Source: Hippophae tibetana (taxonomy: Eukaryota; Streptophyta; Magnoliopsida; Rosales; Elaeagnaceae). Taken from it: 64,000 nucleotides of DNA. Positions 24,700-36,915 of the stretch are shown here, piece after piece; position 1 is the first letter of the stretch; the number at the start of each line of letters is the position of its first letter. The DNA lies in contig CM072803.1 in the NCBI GenBank assembly GCA_037013495.1, forward strand, positions 11,178,001 to 11,242,000, written 5' to 3'. A model generated the notes under the pieces. The model worked only from the letters and a program-made list of their open reading frames with translations, was not told where the DNA came from and did no database searches. The translations under genes were made by a program, and so were the position numbers.

Positions 24700-25740
24700 A
24701 ACTATCATACAATCTGAATTCCGACATGCTTGTTGTGAAATGCATTTTAATCTAGAGTTATATTGAAAGGAAAATTACCAATTGGCTTATCAGAACTCTA
24801 GGGATGTACAAACTACCAAGATAAATATTTGCTGGATCAAGGAGAAGATATTGGCACAGCTCCAATCCTTTTTCAAATGCGGTCTCAAGTGCGTTTCTTG
24901 CCCTTTGAAGGAGCATCATCAGCAAATGCTAACCAGTTTGGTGACCCGAACCCAAGGAGATCATTACATAGAGAAAGCCCTACAACAAGTAGCCGGGAAT
25001 TCAACAAACTCTGCATCTCACTAGCCAGCCCACTATTTGTGGTTTTCTGTTGCATAATTTTCATCCTTATTCAGCAATCCATCAGCTTGATTTTCTGTCT
25101 TAAGTTGATCATCCTGATATGGCTTTCCACAATCAGGCTGAGCATCATATTCTATACATTCAATCAAATGGAGACAGCAAAACCAGGACATAGCATATCT
25201 ATTGCATAAACCAGTCATAGCAAAATAGAATATATTCGAAAGTCTACGTGTTTATTGAATCACACAAGCATACTGTATTCTCTAAACAAAACTTTCACAC
25301 AGATAAGTAGGGGAGACAGATATTACACAGAATACTATATTAAAATTGAAATTTTAAGTCTGAATGTGCGTGTAACAAAGACAAAGATTGCATAGCTCCT
25401 AGACCATAACTGAAAAACAAGACGACAAAAGAAGATTACCAGTGCAAAGGGCTATGTGCAGGTAATGGCATGTCTTACCCCAAGTCAAAATCAGTGTATA
25501 CTGTACAGCCGTTCACTACGAGCATGGTCAGGAGTCCAAAAAAAAAATACATGACAGTCTACTTTAGCAGCCGTGAAATCAATGCTTTCAAAAACATATT
25601 TATCATAGCATACTCCCCGGTTCTTTTCAGGTTCAGATATGCTTCATGCACTGCTGATTTTTGTAGCAACTCTGTTACTGCCCACTAATCATGTTGGTCT
25701 GCATTTATGAGATGACTAGATAGCCTCAGTTGTAGCATCC
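24700..25740 (-). other. Unidentified low-copy-looking block with possible exon remnants
   Basis: Base composition is less AT-biased than around it and no TE signature was seen. Two minus-strand segments look exon-like. One follows a TTAG acceptor near 25687 and reads AVTELLQKSAVHEAYLNLKR, ending by about 25565. The other follows a GTATAG acceptor near 25175 and reads EYDAQPDCGKPYQDDQLKTE, continuing to a stop near 25034. A plus-strand frame (24803-25030) after a CTCTAG acceptor, with LDQGEDIGTAPILFQMRSQV, is an alternative reading of the same DNA. I do not recognise a family and cannot join them into one model. It may be the 3' end of a broken gene, or 3'-UTR sequence. Confidence 0.3.
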
Positions 25741-26394
25741 TATCACCCTTTTGCAATGTCATTTGTGAATAATCACAAATTTGTGGTGAAAAAATTCCCT
25801 TGGTAGGTGGCTATGAATGAATGTTCTTCCTTCCATATAGAGGATACACCTTTAATGCAAAACTTCGGTTTTTCTTTTTAATGGAATAAAAAATGCAAAA
25901 AGAAACCATCAACTCTATATATACTCTATCATCACCTGGGTTGAGATTTTAATTCACTATGAAATACGAACAGAAAACAAACAACTTTTATGAGCATCCT
26001 GTAGTTAATGAATTTCCAAAATATGGACGGAAAAAAACCACATAAAGGCCATAGCAACTTTTATTCCTTGTCGATGCAACAACAAAATTCATCAAAAATC
26101 AAATTGACTTTTACCTTCACATCATAATGAATCATAGAACTATGGACCATTTGATGTTTCACAAGGGATTTACACCTATAAACCACGCTATTTGAAAAGC
26201 CTACCCAGAACAAACCGAGGAGAGGAGGGAACACTACCAAAAAAAGGAGCAATTAGTTACAACAATGTACTTTTCTGACGAGAAAGCGGAGAAGAATCTA
26301 TAGATACAGGAATTGAACTTGAATATGAATGTGTGATTGCAAATGTGTGACTGCACTAAAAGTATAAATGAAGGTTGTACAAACAGCAGAACCT
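25741..26394 (-). other. Probable 3' UTR of the DUF1191 gene and downstream spacer
   Basis: Downstream of the stop codon at 26395 the minus strand contains GGAATAAAAG near 26055-26064, a candidate AATAAA polyadenylation signal, giving a 3' UTR of about 340 bases. The 63-codon minus frame at 26061-26252 has no family resemblance and is not annotated. Confidence 0.45.
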
Positions 26395-27396
26395 CTAAGG
26401 GACATATTCACTCTCGAGAACTGGTTGTGTTCGAGTCACCGTTGCTGATGGTGCCTTAGTGTTCCCAGCTGAGGTCATATGAAAAGCTTCCCCTGCATCT
26501 GCAGCCCTTTCCATGCGTTGCCTTTTCTTCTTGTGTTGGTACTTCTGTGCCCACAGTAACAAGAATGCCAACACTATCAACAATGCTAGTCCACCCAATA
26601 CTGAACCGACAACTATCCATGCTTTTGAATTCTTCTTCTTCTTCTTTCCTTCTTCAGCTGAAGGAGTAGCGCCTGCATTTGGAGCTCCACTACTTTTTGG
26701 ACTAGGAGAGGTAGGTGCAGGCGAGGGAGCAATGGACTCAACTACTATGGAGAAATGCCCCTGTTGCATTGTTGAACATACATTGTCCGATTCAACATTA
26801 CTAAAATTGACCAAACCCTTTAAATCAAAAGAAACACACTTTTGTTTGGCTCCACTAGGACCTGATTTTACATCGGGAAACTTGATAGAAATGGGATCAG
26901 AAGAGACCCAAACATCAAGTTCAGGTAAATTCTTTGCTGATAAATTGGAAGCATCATAAGCAAGAAGACCCAACACTGGAGTCAAATAGGTATAGCCCTG
27001 TAATGGGTAGTATGTCATAGACCAGTTTCCCAAATTTTGATACACGAAAACAAGCCTTTCTACATATGGGCTCTCTACAACACCCATAGGGATCTGAAAC
27101 TCTTTGTACATAGTAAAACCTTTCCTGTACAAGCTACCTCTCCTGAGTCTCATAGCTGCGACCTTAATTCCAGTCAAATTTGAAGGAACAACCCCATCAT
27201 AGGGAATTCCAGTTTTTGGATTAACAAAAGCCCTATAAGCATAATCTTGAAGAAGGGCATCTAGGGCTCGTCGAGCTACTACTGTGTTTAACGAAGAGGA
27301 CCCACTAGTTGTAGATTGTACAGTTTTGAGATCTGGCAGCCATGAGAAGCATATCAAAAGAAAAGGAAACGAGAGATTTCGAACCTGAAGCCCCAT
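26395..27396 (-). CDS. DUF1191-family single-pass membrane protein, 333 aa, intact
   Basis: The protein starts MGLQVRNLSF and has a signal peptide (about 1-28). A DUF1191 ectodomain follows, with SLNTVVARRALDALLQDYAY near 35 and RLRRGSLYRKGF near 83. The ectodomain has two cysteines (187, 207) and sequons at N73, N124, N151 and N197. A Pro/Ala/Ser-rich juxtamembrane segment (222-245), a Lys run (251-255), one transmembrane helix (about 260-283) and a basic cytoplasmic tail (KKKRQRMERA) ending EYVP complete it. This layout predicts a type I plasma-membrane protein with a small tail; the family's biochemical role is not established. The frame extends 58 codons upstream to 27570, but M59 is chosen because it starts the signal peptide and the extension falls in a probable 5'-UTR intron. 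The family is usually intronless in its coding part, as here. No breaks were seen. Confidence 0.93.
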   Translation of the reverse strand: MGLQVRNLSFPFLLICFSWLPDLKTVQSTTSGSSSLNTVVARRALDALLQDYAYRAFVNPKTGIPYDGVVPSNLTGIKVAAMRLRRGSLYRKGFTMYKEFQIPMGVVESPYVERLVFVYQNLGNWSMTYYPLQGYTYLTPVLGLLAYDASNLSAKNLPELDVWVSSDPISIKFPDVKSGPSGAKQKCVSFDLKGLVNFSNVESDNVCSTMQQGHFSIVVESIAPSPAPTSPSPKSSGAPNAGATPSAEEGKKKKKNSKAWIVVGSVLGGLALLIVLAFLLLWAQKYQHKKKRQRMERAADAGEAFHMTSAGNTKAPSATVTRTQPVLESEYVP

Positions 27397-27406
27397 CGAT
27401 GTTCGT

Positions 27407-27665
27407 CTGAATTCGAAGTCAGTACAATGCAACCCAAAAAGAAAGCAACTGAAGACGATGACCCACCATAAAGAAAAGGAAAAGGGTAAAAAAAAAAAAT
27501 GGCAAATGGGTTGAGATTTTAAGTTGTCTATATCAAGAAAGTTTTTCTTTCTTTCTTTCTTTTTTTCCAAAAAGAATGCGACGCTCTGGTTCGTTCTCGT
27601 TTAGTGAAATGAATATAAAACTCAGAAGAAAATCACATTCGAATGGTAGTGAGTTAGAGACTCAC
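27407..27665 (-). other. Probable 5'-UTR intron of the DUF1191 gene
   Basis: On the minus strand a strong donor ATGAG/GTGAGT (exon end 27666) is followed 259 bases later by an acceptor GAATTCAG (27407), ten bases before the ATG. The 3' half of the interval is rich in pyrimidines. The first, non-coding exon would be about 27666-27810, with a TATA-like TATTTAAATAA near 27842-27852. Transcript data would settle it. Confidence 0.55.
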
Positions 27666-27859
27666 CTCATTTAGGATTCTAATATGGTTTTTGGCTTCAA
27701 ATGGTGATAACTCAGTTTTCTTCTACAGAAAGCAATGATCTCCTTCTTCCTCCTCCTTTCTGACACAGACACACACTCTCAACGTCGTCCATACCAGTGT
27801 TTTTCTTCACTCTGTCATTCTGACTTACCCATCTGTCAACATTATTTAAATAAACAAAA

Positions 27860-29289
27860 GTGTATGACAATATACGAGATGGGAATAAGCAATTATTCTC
27901 AGTATTCTGTTTCACTTTTCAGCCATTATTTTGAGTATATATATTTTATAAGTAATTAAGAAAATTATTGGTTCGTGATCATATAATATAATACGTGAAT
28001 AAAAGTAGGATGGAAGACGATAGGTATTTTTATTTATATAAAATTTGTTATTTAATTTTTTAATATATGATATTTAATTTATTTATGTATAAAAATAATA
28101 TAAAAAGAGATATTTAATAATTTTAAATTTATTTAAAAAATTATAAGTGATATTTTAATGATAGATAAAAGATGATAATGTTTGTAATTTTTTGAGAGGA
28201 TGGAGTCAAATGAAAAAAAAAACTCTCGTAAACATTTATTTAACTAAAAGAACTAATTAGTATTTTTTTATAAATAAAAAATTAATGAATATTTTTAAAA
28301 ATAATTAAAAGATTAAACAATATTTTTACTTTTTTCATAAAAGTGTGACAAAGATTTTTAAAAGCTATAAATGAGATATAAAAAATGATTTTTTATATAC
28401 TTTTTACAACTCCATTATTCATTATTGAATAAATTGATATATTGATTAGAACAATAAGAATAGAAAGTATAGATAAATAAAAGATAAAAAGACAGAAAAA
28501 AATATGTACGTTCTATCTCTATGTATCTTTTCTTTTATTATGTTACTATTCTTGGATAAGATTTTAATTTAATTTAAGATTAATAAATAATTTTTTAGTC
28601 TTTTTATGTTATGATTGGCATTAACGTAATCCAAAACTGACAATAGTTATTGGTAATAAATATTTATTGTTAGTATTGTTTTAAACAAATATACTTTTAT
28701 TACATTAATAATTTTTTTTTAATACAATTCAAGTTATAAGTGCAATATCGAAAACATAATACTTAAGCAATGGCCATAACAAAATCATTGCAACAATACC
28801 ATAATAATAATTCACAAAATATATTTTCAACGATATTAAATGAAAAAAAAATGATGAAAAACCTTTAATTGTAGATGATACACAAAGCCATTGCACAAAA
28901 TTTATTGTTCGTACCGAGTAATTTAAGAATTTGAATTACTAAAATGAGGTAATTAATCAAATTTAAGTTAATTAAACAGTACCAAAATCTTGGTATCAAG
29001 TTTCCAATATCCTCCTCAGTAGACACAATGTGTTAAGTGAGTTACTCATGAGTTAAATACGAAAAGCATTAGTTGTATCAGAGGGGCAAACTGATCTCTC
29101 TCAGGGACAATGAATCTTATGAATTAATAATATCTTTGATGTAGAGAAGTCAATACATGTTAAATAACTGAATATGGGTATATGAAAGTAACTTCACGAG
29201 ATAACGATGCATTTTGTGTGCATTATTGCAAAGTAAAGATATATTGAGGAGTGGATTATTATCATGAATATTCTTGAGATTTTAGGTTT
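27860..29289. other. AT-rich intergenic stretch
   Basis: No gene, terminal repeat or known motif could be supported. Only short AT-rich runs are present. Confidence 0.5.
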
Positions 29290-29954
29290 TTTTTTAAATT
29301 ATCCTTGAACTTTATTTAATATCAAAATTATTTATGAACGTCATCAGCGTTATATCTCTATTTAACATTAAGGACAAAATGATAATTTCATCCCTATACA
29401 TATATCACCCATGTTTCACTCTACTTTGCATCACTCTTCTTCTTCACGCAAAAACCCTAAGTGTATATGTCTCTACAAAATTATATGAATATAAAGGTTG
29501 TGGTGGGAAGAATGCAAATCTCAAACAATGTTGCTTCACTTGGGGATTAGGGTATTCAAAGGTTAGTTATCTCTTCGAAATTAAATTTCTTGTGTTATTT
29601 TCCTTGCTTAGAATATAAGATTCTAGAAATGCAATTAGAATGAGACGACAAAATTAGATTAAGTGTAACCTAGGTATGGTTACAGAACAAGAGTTCTCAA
29701 ACATTCAAATGAATGCATGTTTTAGCATTTTTATTATTTCATTAGGACCAAAGTGTCTACTGTGAACCTTGCAATTAAGATAATACATCACTAGCACCTT
29801 GTGGCTTTATTATTGGTCATCATAGCTTTATTAAGTGTAGAGCATGCATCAAATCACACACAAAACAAAAATAAATAGAGATCCAAACTTCAAGGTTCAT
29901 AAATATATACCAAACGATGATGAAATACAAATAGGTCTTGATTATGTTTAGCTA

Positions 29955-30311
<357 letters not shown>

Positions 30312-30330
30312 TTATATAGGGTGATAAAAA

Positions 30331-32517
30331 TGAGTGAATGGGCCAATTTGTATGTTCATCTATTTGGTGAAGTTAGATGAGTTAGTCATGTACCTGTTGA
30401 TGAATATAGTCTTATTTGTTGCTTCCATGATGCTAAAAGGGCTATTATTAATGAAGGGTTGACGCTTAAAAAAGAAGACTTTAGGATTGTAGCAAATACA
30501 GTTGATAGTGATGAACGAAGTGTATTAAAGACCGATAATGAATTACAGGAATTGATAAAGTATTATAGGGATAATCAAAAGCAAAGACTAGACTTGTTTG
30601 TAGAACTTAATCCTTTGGAAGTGGTTTTCTCACTTCACATGTTAGAATATCAAAGTTTCAAGGGAACACAAGCTATATTACCAAACCAATCACAAAATGA
30701 ACCACCTTGTAAACCAACAAATGAACCACCTCACTTTGACATTGATGAACTTAAACTTGATTCATTTGAGCCATTTCCAACTAGTAATAGCCAAAACAAG
30801 GGTGAACCTTCAAGAAATTGTGAAAGGTTGAAAAAATATAAAGCAATAATAGTTGTTGAAGTTGAAGATGATCATTATGATGGAGATAAGAAATTTGTTT
30901 GGAGCACTGATGAGGAGGATCCTGATTGGCATAATGAAATTGCAAGAAATGATGAAGGTGATGATGAAATTTATGATACTGATGATAGTTTTCAAGACTT
31001 AGGGGATGAAAATGCCCATCATATCAGTGATATTGACTTAGAAGATTGTTGAGGAAAAAGTACTAAAAAAGTCAATTGTTAGTATGAAAATATGGAATTT
31101 AAGAGAAGAAGTGATGGTAGCATTGACTTCAAAGTCGGAGATACATTTAAGGATGATAAAGAATTTAAAACTATCTTACAAGAATACATTGCTTAAGTTG
31201 GGTTCCAGTGTAAGAAGGTTAAAGTTGATCAAACCCGAGTAACTACAAGGTGTAAAGCACCTGATTATGGTTGGAGGATACATGCTTCTGTTGGAACTGA
31301 TAATAAAACATTTATGGTTAAGACACTTGAGCCAATAGACAATAAAGGGAGACATAGTTGTCAAAAAGTTGAAAAACAAAGATTTGCAACATCCTCTTGG
31401 TTAGCTTCTCAATTAAAGGACTTAGTCATGAGAAACCTTAATATAAGTATCCTTATATTGGCTAATAAGTGTAAAAGAAGATGGGGTATATCTATACCTG
31501 ACTTAAAATTGTATAGAGCAAGAAAAATTGCTTGTGATGGAGAATTGGGTGACCATATTGGTAGTTTTTAAAAAATAAGGCAATATTGTCATACGATTTT
31601 AAGAATCAACCTAAGATCAATGGCAGTTTTTGATACTCATATTCCAATACCAAATGCCAGCCCTTGTTTTAGGAGATGTTTCATTAGCTTATCCGCTTCA
31701 AAACAAGGGTATTTAAATGGATGCAGGTCTTTCCTTGGTTTGGATGGATGTTTTTTAAAGGGTTCATATAAAGGTGTCTTGATGGTTGCTGTTGGATTGA
31801 ATGCTAATGGAGGTTTGTTTCCAATTGCCCTTGCTTGGGCTGAATCCAAAAAATAGTGAAACTTGGATATGGTTCATGGCTTTATTAGACCAACATATTA
31901 GTGAGTTTGAAAAAAGAAGGATATGTTTCATGTCTGATAGACAAAAAGGTCTCATTGTAGCAATCAATAAGTTTTTCCCAACTTCACATGTCAGATTTTG
32001 TGCTAGGAATATTTATGCCAACTTGAAATGTAAGCATCCAAGCATGAAAATGAGATCATTGTTTTGGACAGCATCTAAAGCAACTAGAACAAATGAATTT
32101 AATGATGTGATGAATGAAATTAAGAAAGAAGAGTCTGAAGTACATGGATATTTAAGTAAGATTCAAGCTTCACATTGGAGTAGACATGATTTTGATGATG
32201 ATGTAAAGGTTGAGCATGTGACCAATAACATGACTGAAAGTTTTAACAATTGGTTGAAAAGAGTGAGATCTAGACCTATTGTGAATTTATTTGAAGAGAT
32301 TAAAAGAAAATTGATGCAGCTAATAGTGAAGAGGAATGAAGAGGCTTTGAAGTGGACTACTCATTTTCCACCAAATCTAATGAAATATATTCTTCAAAAA
32401 CAAGAGAAAGGAAGAGTTTTAAAGGTTTTGTATGCTGGAAATGGAATATTTGAAGTATTGGATGGTTGCAACATGTTGGTCAATTTAAATAAGTGGACAT
32501 GTAGTTGTTATGGGTGG
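30331..32517 (+). pseudogene. MULE transposase, N-terminal and catalytic part (broken)
   Basis: From the ATG at 30331 the translation gives an N-terminal region, an acidic linker (DEEDPDWHNEIARNDEGDDE), then the MuDR DNA-binding domain (31085-31380, with VGDTFKDDKEF and APDYGWRIHAS). The transposase core follows, with FLGLDGCFLKG carrying the first catalytic Asp near 31742, CFMSDRQKG the second near 31937, and NNMTESFNNW the Glu near 32225-32260. The last residues before the break, KWTCSCYGW, are the first half of a SWIM zinc finger. In-frame stops occur near 30382, 31050, 31072, 31193 and 31569, and a frameshift lies between about 31800 and 31860. The enzyme normally cuts and reinserts the element's ends; this copy cannot. 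Confidence 0.88.
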
Positions 32518-32983
32518 TTTACGTATTAAATATGTAACAAACATACGATCTAATAAGTACATCGCTAGGGTATACTGAAGATATATGGATGGCTTAACAA
32601 ATGGTTTGGGCTCAACAAGCTTGGTAAAGCGTACAACCCAGTCGAAAAAAGTACCTCGTTATCAAACGATGAGGTCTTACATGTCAAGACCTGGTGAAAC
32701 TATGATATCCCGACCTGATCACAGTCATCCCTCTCCGTGAGCGACCTGCATATAACGACCTCCATTTATTTATGTGTAACACTTGTAACGATCTGCTTTC
32801 TGTTTTTCTTTACATATGTAACCATATGTCCAAGTCGTTTATATGTACCTTACCACATGCGTAGGATGTCATACATATATATACCCCTTTAAATGAGGAG
32901 AATACATGATCTATTCATTTGTCCATTTTCCATTTCTCTCTAAAAATCACTAGAATCCCTAACTAGAAAATTCTCTCCAAATA
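32518..32983 (+). repeat. 5' LTR of the element in the MULE (466 bp)
   Basis: It matches 38333-38804 throughout (shared TATTAAATATGTAA, CATATATATACCCC and AAATGAGGAGAATACA). The TATA-like CATATATATACCCC near 32873-32886 is a candidate promoter. It ends CTCTCCAAATA where the 3' LTR has CTCTCCAAACA. Confidence 0.88.
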
Positions 32984-35900
32984 ATTGGCGCCGTCTGTGG
33001 GAACTCAATTTTTTCTAGTCCATAGTTGGCATTTGAGACCTTCATTTTTACTCCAAGGAGAATTATCTCGTTTTAGTGACATTTACTTGCACAAAAAATG
33101 GAAGTGAATGTGTAACGAGCTGGAATAACGAGCGCTCGCACAATCTGCATTTGTTTCCCATGTTACTACTTTAGCATTGTTTCCCCTAAAATGAATTGGG
33201 TTATCAAATTGGGGCTAGCCTCACCCAAATGAACGAATTTTATTGGTGCGGTCTATCTATTTGCTTCGTCGTAGAGGGCCAGAAAACAACAGTAGCTTGG
33301 TCTGATTGGGTCATCGATCTGTTTGGACAAACGGATGCTCTTCACTGATGTGATTACAATCATGTTGTGGGGTGGTCCAGTGGGAGACGAGGTATAGATT
33401 GGGTGCGAAGTATTTGGGTGAGCTCGGATCATTATGATAAAACCTAGAGGGTTTTCTGGTACAGGTCGTTATGGTTAGACAAAGTGAGTGGTTGTATGGC
33501 GCAGATCGAACAATCCACGAGCTAGACATGGTGTGAAATGATGAGTGTGGTATGAACGACCACAGATCAGTGCGCTATGAACGACCTGTAGAAACAGACT
33601 GAAAAGATGAGTTTGTGGGTTTTGTGGACTCTTGAGCGAATTGGAAACAAACTGCATAAATTCACTTGGGTGGTCGGTGTTTAAGCATACTGCGATCTCT
33701 CGAATCTATAAGGTGTGAAAAATTCCACCTGTTTTTTAGATGGGTTTGGATTAATAAACGCAGTTCGAGGTTATGATAAGAGCTTCTCGAATATATGTGG
33801 TGATGAACTAGATATACATACCGCAAATTGATGAGTGCAAATTTACTTTCAATCTAAGTTAATGACTAGAGAGATGGAATGGGTTAGAGAGATTTGGGTC
33901 ATTGAACTATAAAGGTGAATTGTGATCTGGGTAGTTTATGTGCATACCGTAATTTGGGCGGCCGATGTTTAAACAGACTAAAAATCAAAAATGGACAATC
34001 TGTTATGATATCTAGAGGGCTAATATGGTTTTGTCCCCTAACGAACTGATCTAGTCATTCCCTGGTACGAATTATGAATGGACTAGAGAGAAACTTACTG
34101 GATAGCCACGACCTAAAGAAAAATAGATTAGGTCACACACCTTCAAGAAGTTCCTTCTTTTGGGTAGAGTTTTCTCAAACTTCTCGTTTATACTTTTTAA
34201 GATTTATCGCTCAAAGTTGATGGGCTGGAACTATCACCCCTACTCGGACTCTTCTGGTGGAGAATGAATTGAATTGGTATAAGCTTATTGGGCTGGTGTA
34301 ATTTTGAGCCACTTTGCTAACTTACACGCTTGTCATCAAGATTAGTACCCAGCTCATTCCTAACTCGTTTCCCATTTTCTATTCCAGTAGCAACTTCTGC
34401 TCCAAAAGCTGGAACTCCTGATATCATTAGCTTCAGTGGCTTAAACTTAACACTACCCACCACTTGAATTATAAACATTTGGTTGTAATAATCTATGAGG
34501 TGGATACAACATGATGTATTTACCTAGACAAAAAGATGCTAGAATTGAATGAAGTTAGCGAGAAGGAAAGCAACTCAAGAAATTCTGTTTTTGAATTGGA
34601 ATTGAGATTAGAACTCTGGGATAGACATGAGCAAGGCTTGGGTTTTTGTAAATGAACCAGATTCTCACCATTGATTCACAACTTGTATGATAGTCCCTCA
34701 TGGTTTCATGATTGCCGAGTTGTGGATGTTCTTAATGCGATGTCCACTGAAAATAGTGGCACCATTCAACTACTTTACATAGAGTACAATACACCTCTAC
34801 TTTGACACCAACTCGTGGCTTTTAGTCGCTGTGCTACACATTTGTTATAGAAAATGTCATTGTGGTCAGTGAAAGATCACTACATAACATACAGAATAGC
34901 CCTTAATATATCACCAATGCAGAATTTGGCGGGAGCAGAAATACTACCAAATGTGTATTCTTGTGTCCTGATGTAGTCTTTTGGAATACAATATATTAAG
35001 CTTGCATACAAGTAGCGAGATACTTGGCTTCATTTATCTAAAAGAAAATATTGTAGAGCATGGAACTTCTGGAGAAAGGGCTACGATGGCACATGGGGAA
35101 CAAACAATGTTTTGATATATGTAGATCGTTGGATACCAAAAATGGGAAATTTCGATAAATTGGATGACAATCTGGTGGAATAAAATATGGACAGCTCAGA
35201 GTCGACATTTTTTTGATAGGAGGAATTCCATTTCTATTATGAGAAAGTTCTTAATACTTCTGCCTAAACTTCTATGTTGAAATTAAATATAGCGGTTGCA
35301 GCAAAATTTCCAAAAAATAAAATTGGGTGCTGGTTGTACATTGTGAGGTGATGATGGAATAGATTTTCTCTTAGCGGTTGTTTGAATTGATTAAGGTGGA
35401 AGCATGGACTCTTTTTAGCTTTATCAAAGCAACCACCATTTGTATTTTATTTCTACTATTGTGTACAAGACCCTTAGTGATGACTATGTCACTACAATTC
35501 TAAGGGTTGGATGCCAAGAAAATTAAGGGAAGTTTATGCACATCACGCGAGGTGAGTTTATATGATGTATGAGCTGATCATTACATGCCTTTCTTTATAT
35601 GATGTAAGGATTGATCTTGGCGAATGAGATAGAGCTTGGTGCACTTCAAGATCTGTGTGATCCATGCATCTCAAAAAGAAATTACAAGAGGATCAACACT
35701 TCATTGACACATGACAATACTTTGATATTCAAAGACTATTTAATGAGATCCATTAACAAGATTATTGATGAAATGATTATAAAGTAGGACTATTCATGCC
35801 ACATATGGCATAAACGACCAATATCCACATTAGTCTGTTATTATGAAGTTATTATAGCGAGCTTTTCACTTGGGCCGAGCTAGGCCCAAATACTGATGAA

Positions 35901-36011
35901 ATTATTATGAAGTTTGCATCATATTTTCTTTGGGCCTATAAGGTCGATGTATGAACTCCCATGTTTTGAGTATTTGAGTTTGTCAAAGTATTGAATATTT
36001 CTTCGTGCAAG

Positions 36012-36232
36012 AAAAATTTGGAGTGCATGTGGGATAGGGTCTTCACCCTCGCATGGCGCATATTTTGTAAAATATTAAAGCAATAAATTCTTCAAAGTTT
36101 AGAGTGCATGTGGGGTAGGGTCTTGACCCTCACATGTCACGTATTTTGAAAAATATTAAAGCAATCAATTCCTCAAAGTTTGGAGCGCATGTGGGGTAGG
36201 GTTTTTACCCTCGCATGTAGCCTATCTCACAT
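36012..36232 (+). repeat. About 93-bp tandem repeat, 2.3 copies
   Basis: The unit GTGCATGTGGG..TAGGGTCTT..CCCTCGCATG followed by TATTTTG and AATATTAAAGCAAT is repeated near 36017, 36108 and 36185. It lies in the non-coding interior of the LTR element. Confidence 0.75.
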
Positions 36233-36289
36233 AATTTATGATCCTCCGAGATGGAAGAAGGAGTCAATTGATTCCTCATTCGACATGTG

Positions 36290-36873
36290 GCTTGTTTTAT
36301 GCCCCGTGATTGGAGGAGGACTCCCCTGACCCCCTCACTCGGGATGCAGGATATGTTCTATGCCTCGTGATTGGAGAAGGAGTGCCTTGACCCCCCCCAC
36401 TCGAGATGCAAAATATGGTTGCAATCATACTTTTGGGCGTTTTATTTCATGCCCCAAGTGAGGACAAGTCATTTGACCTTCTATCTTGGGATGCTGGACA
36501 CATCTTATGCCTCATGATTGGAGGTGAAGCCCCCTGACCCCCCAACTTGAAATGTGGGATATGTCTTATGCCTCGTGATTAGAGGTGAAGTCCCATGCCC
36601 CCACTCGAGATGTAGGATACGTCCTATGCCTCATGATTGGAGGTGGAGTCCCCTGACCCCCCACTCGAGATGCAAAATATACTCGCAATTAGACTTTAGG
36701 CGTCTTATTTCATACCTTTAAGTTGGGAAAAATTCATTTGACCTTCTCGCTTGGGATGCGGGACACATCTTATACCTCATGATTGGAAGTGGAATCCCTT
36801 GACCCCCCAACTTGAAATGCAGGATGTCTTATGCCTCGTGATTGAAGGTGGAGTCCTCTGACCCCTCTCCCCC

Positions 36874-36907
<34 letters not shown>

Positions 36908-36915
36908 ACTTGAGA
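36290..36915 (+). repeat. Higher-order repeat: about 60-bp units inside a 264-bp period
   Basis: Units with ATGCCTCGTGATTGGAGG, then CCCCTGACCCCC, then ACTCGAGATGC recur near 36302, 36366, 36512, 36572, 36631, 36775 and 36833. The two wider gaps hold a related spacer (start GCAAT.A.ACTTT near 36421 and again near 36685, 264 bp apart). The array ends in the C run. Confidence 0.75.
36875..36907. repeat. Homopolymer of 33 C
   Basis: It is uninterrupted C preceded by CTCCCCCT. It has grown within a 60-bp repeat unit whose normal form has six C. The complementary G run could form a quadruplex. The length may be affected by sequencing or assembly error. The minus-strand frame at 36777-36971 with a Gly run is an artefact of it. 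Confidence 0.9.

Noticed and set aside
27397..27570. 58-codon N-terminal extension of the DUF1191 frame
   Set aside because: It precedes a clear signal peptide and falls mostly in a likely 5'-UTR intron.
31637..31967. Minus-strand frames over the MULE core
   Set aside because: They are antisense shadows of the transposase pseudogene.
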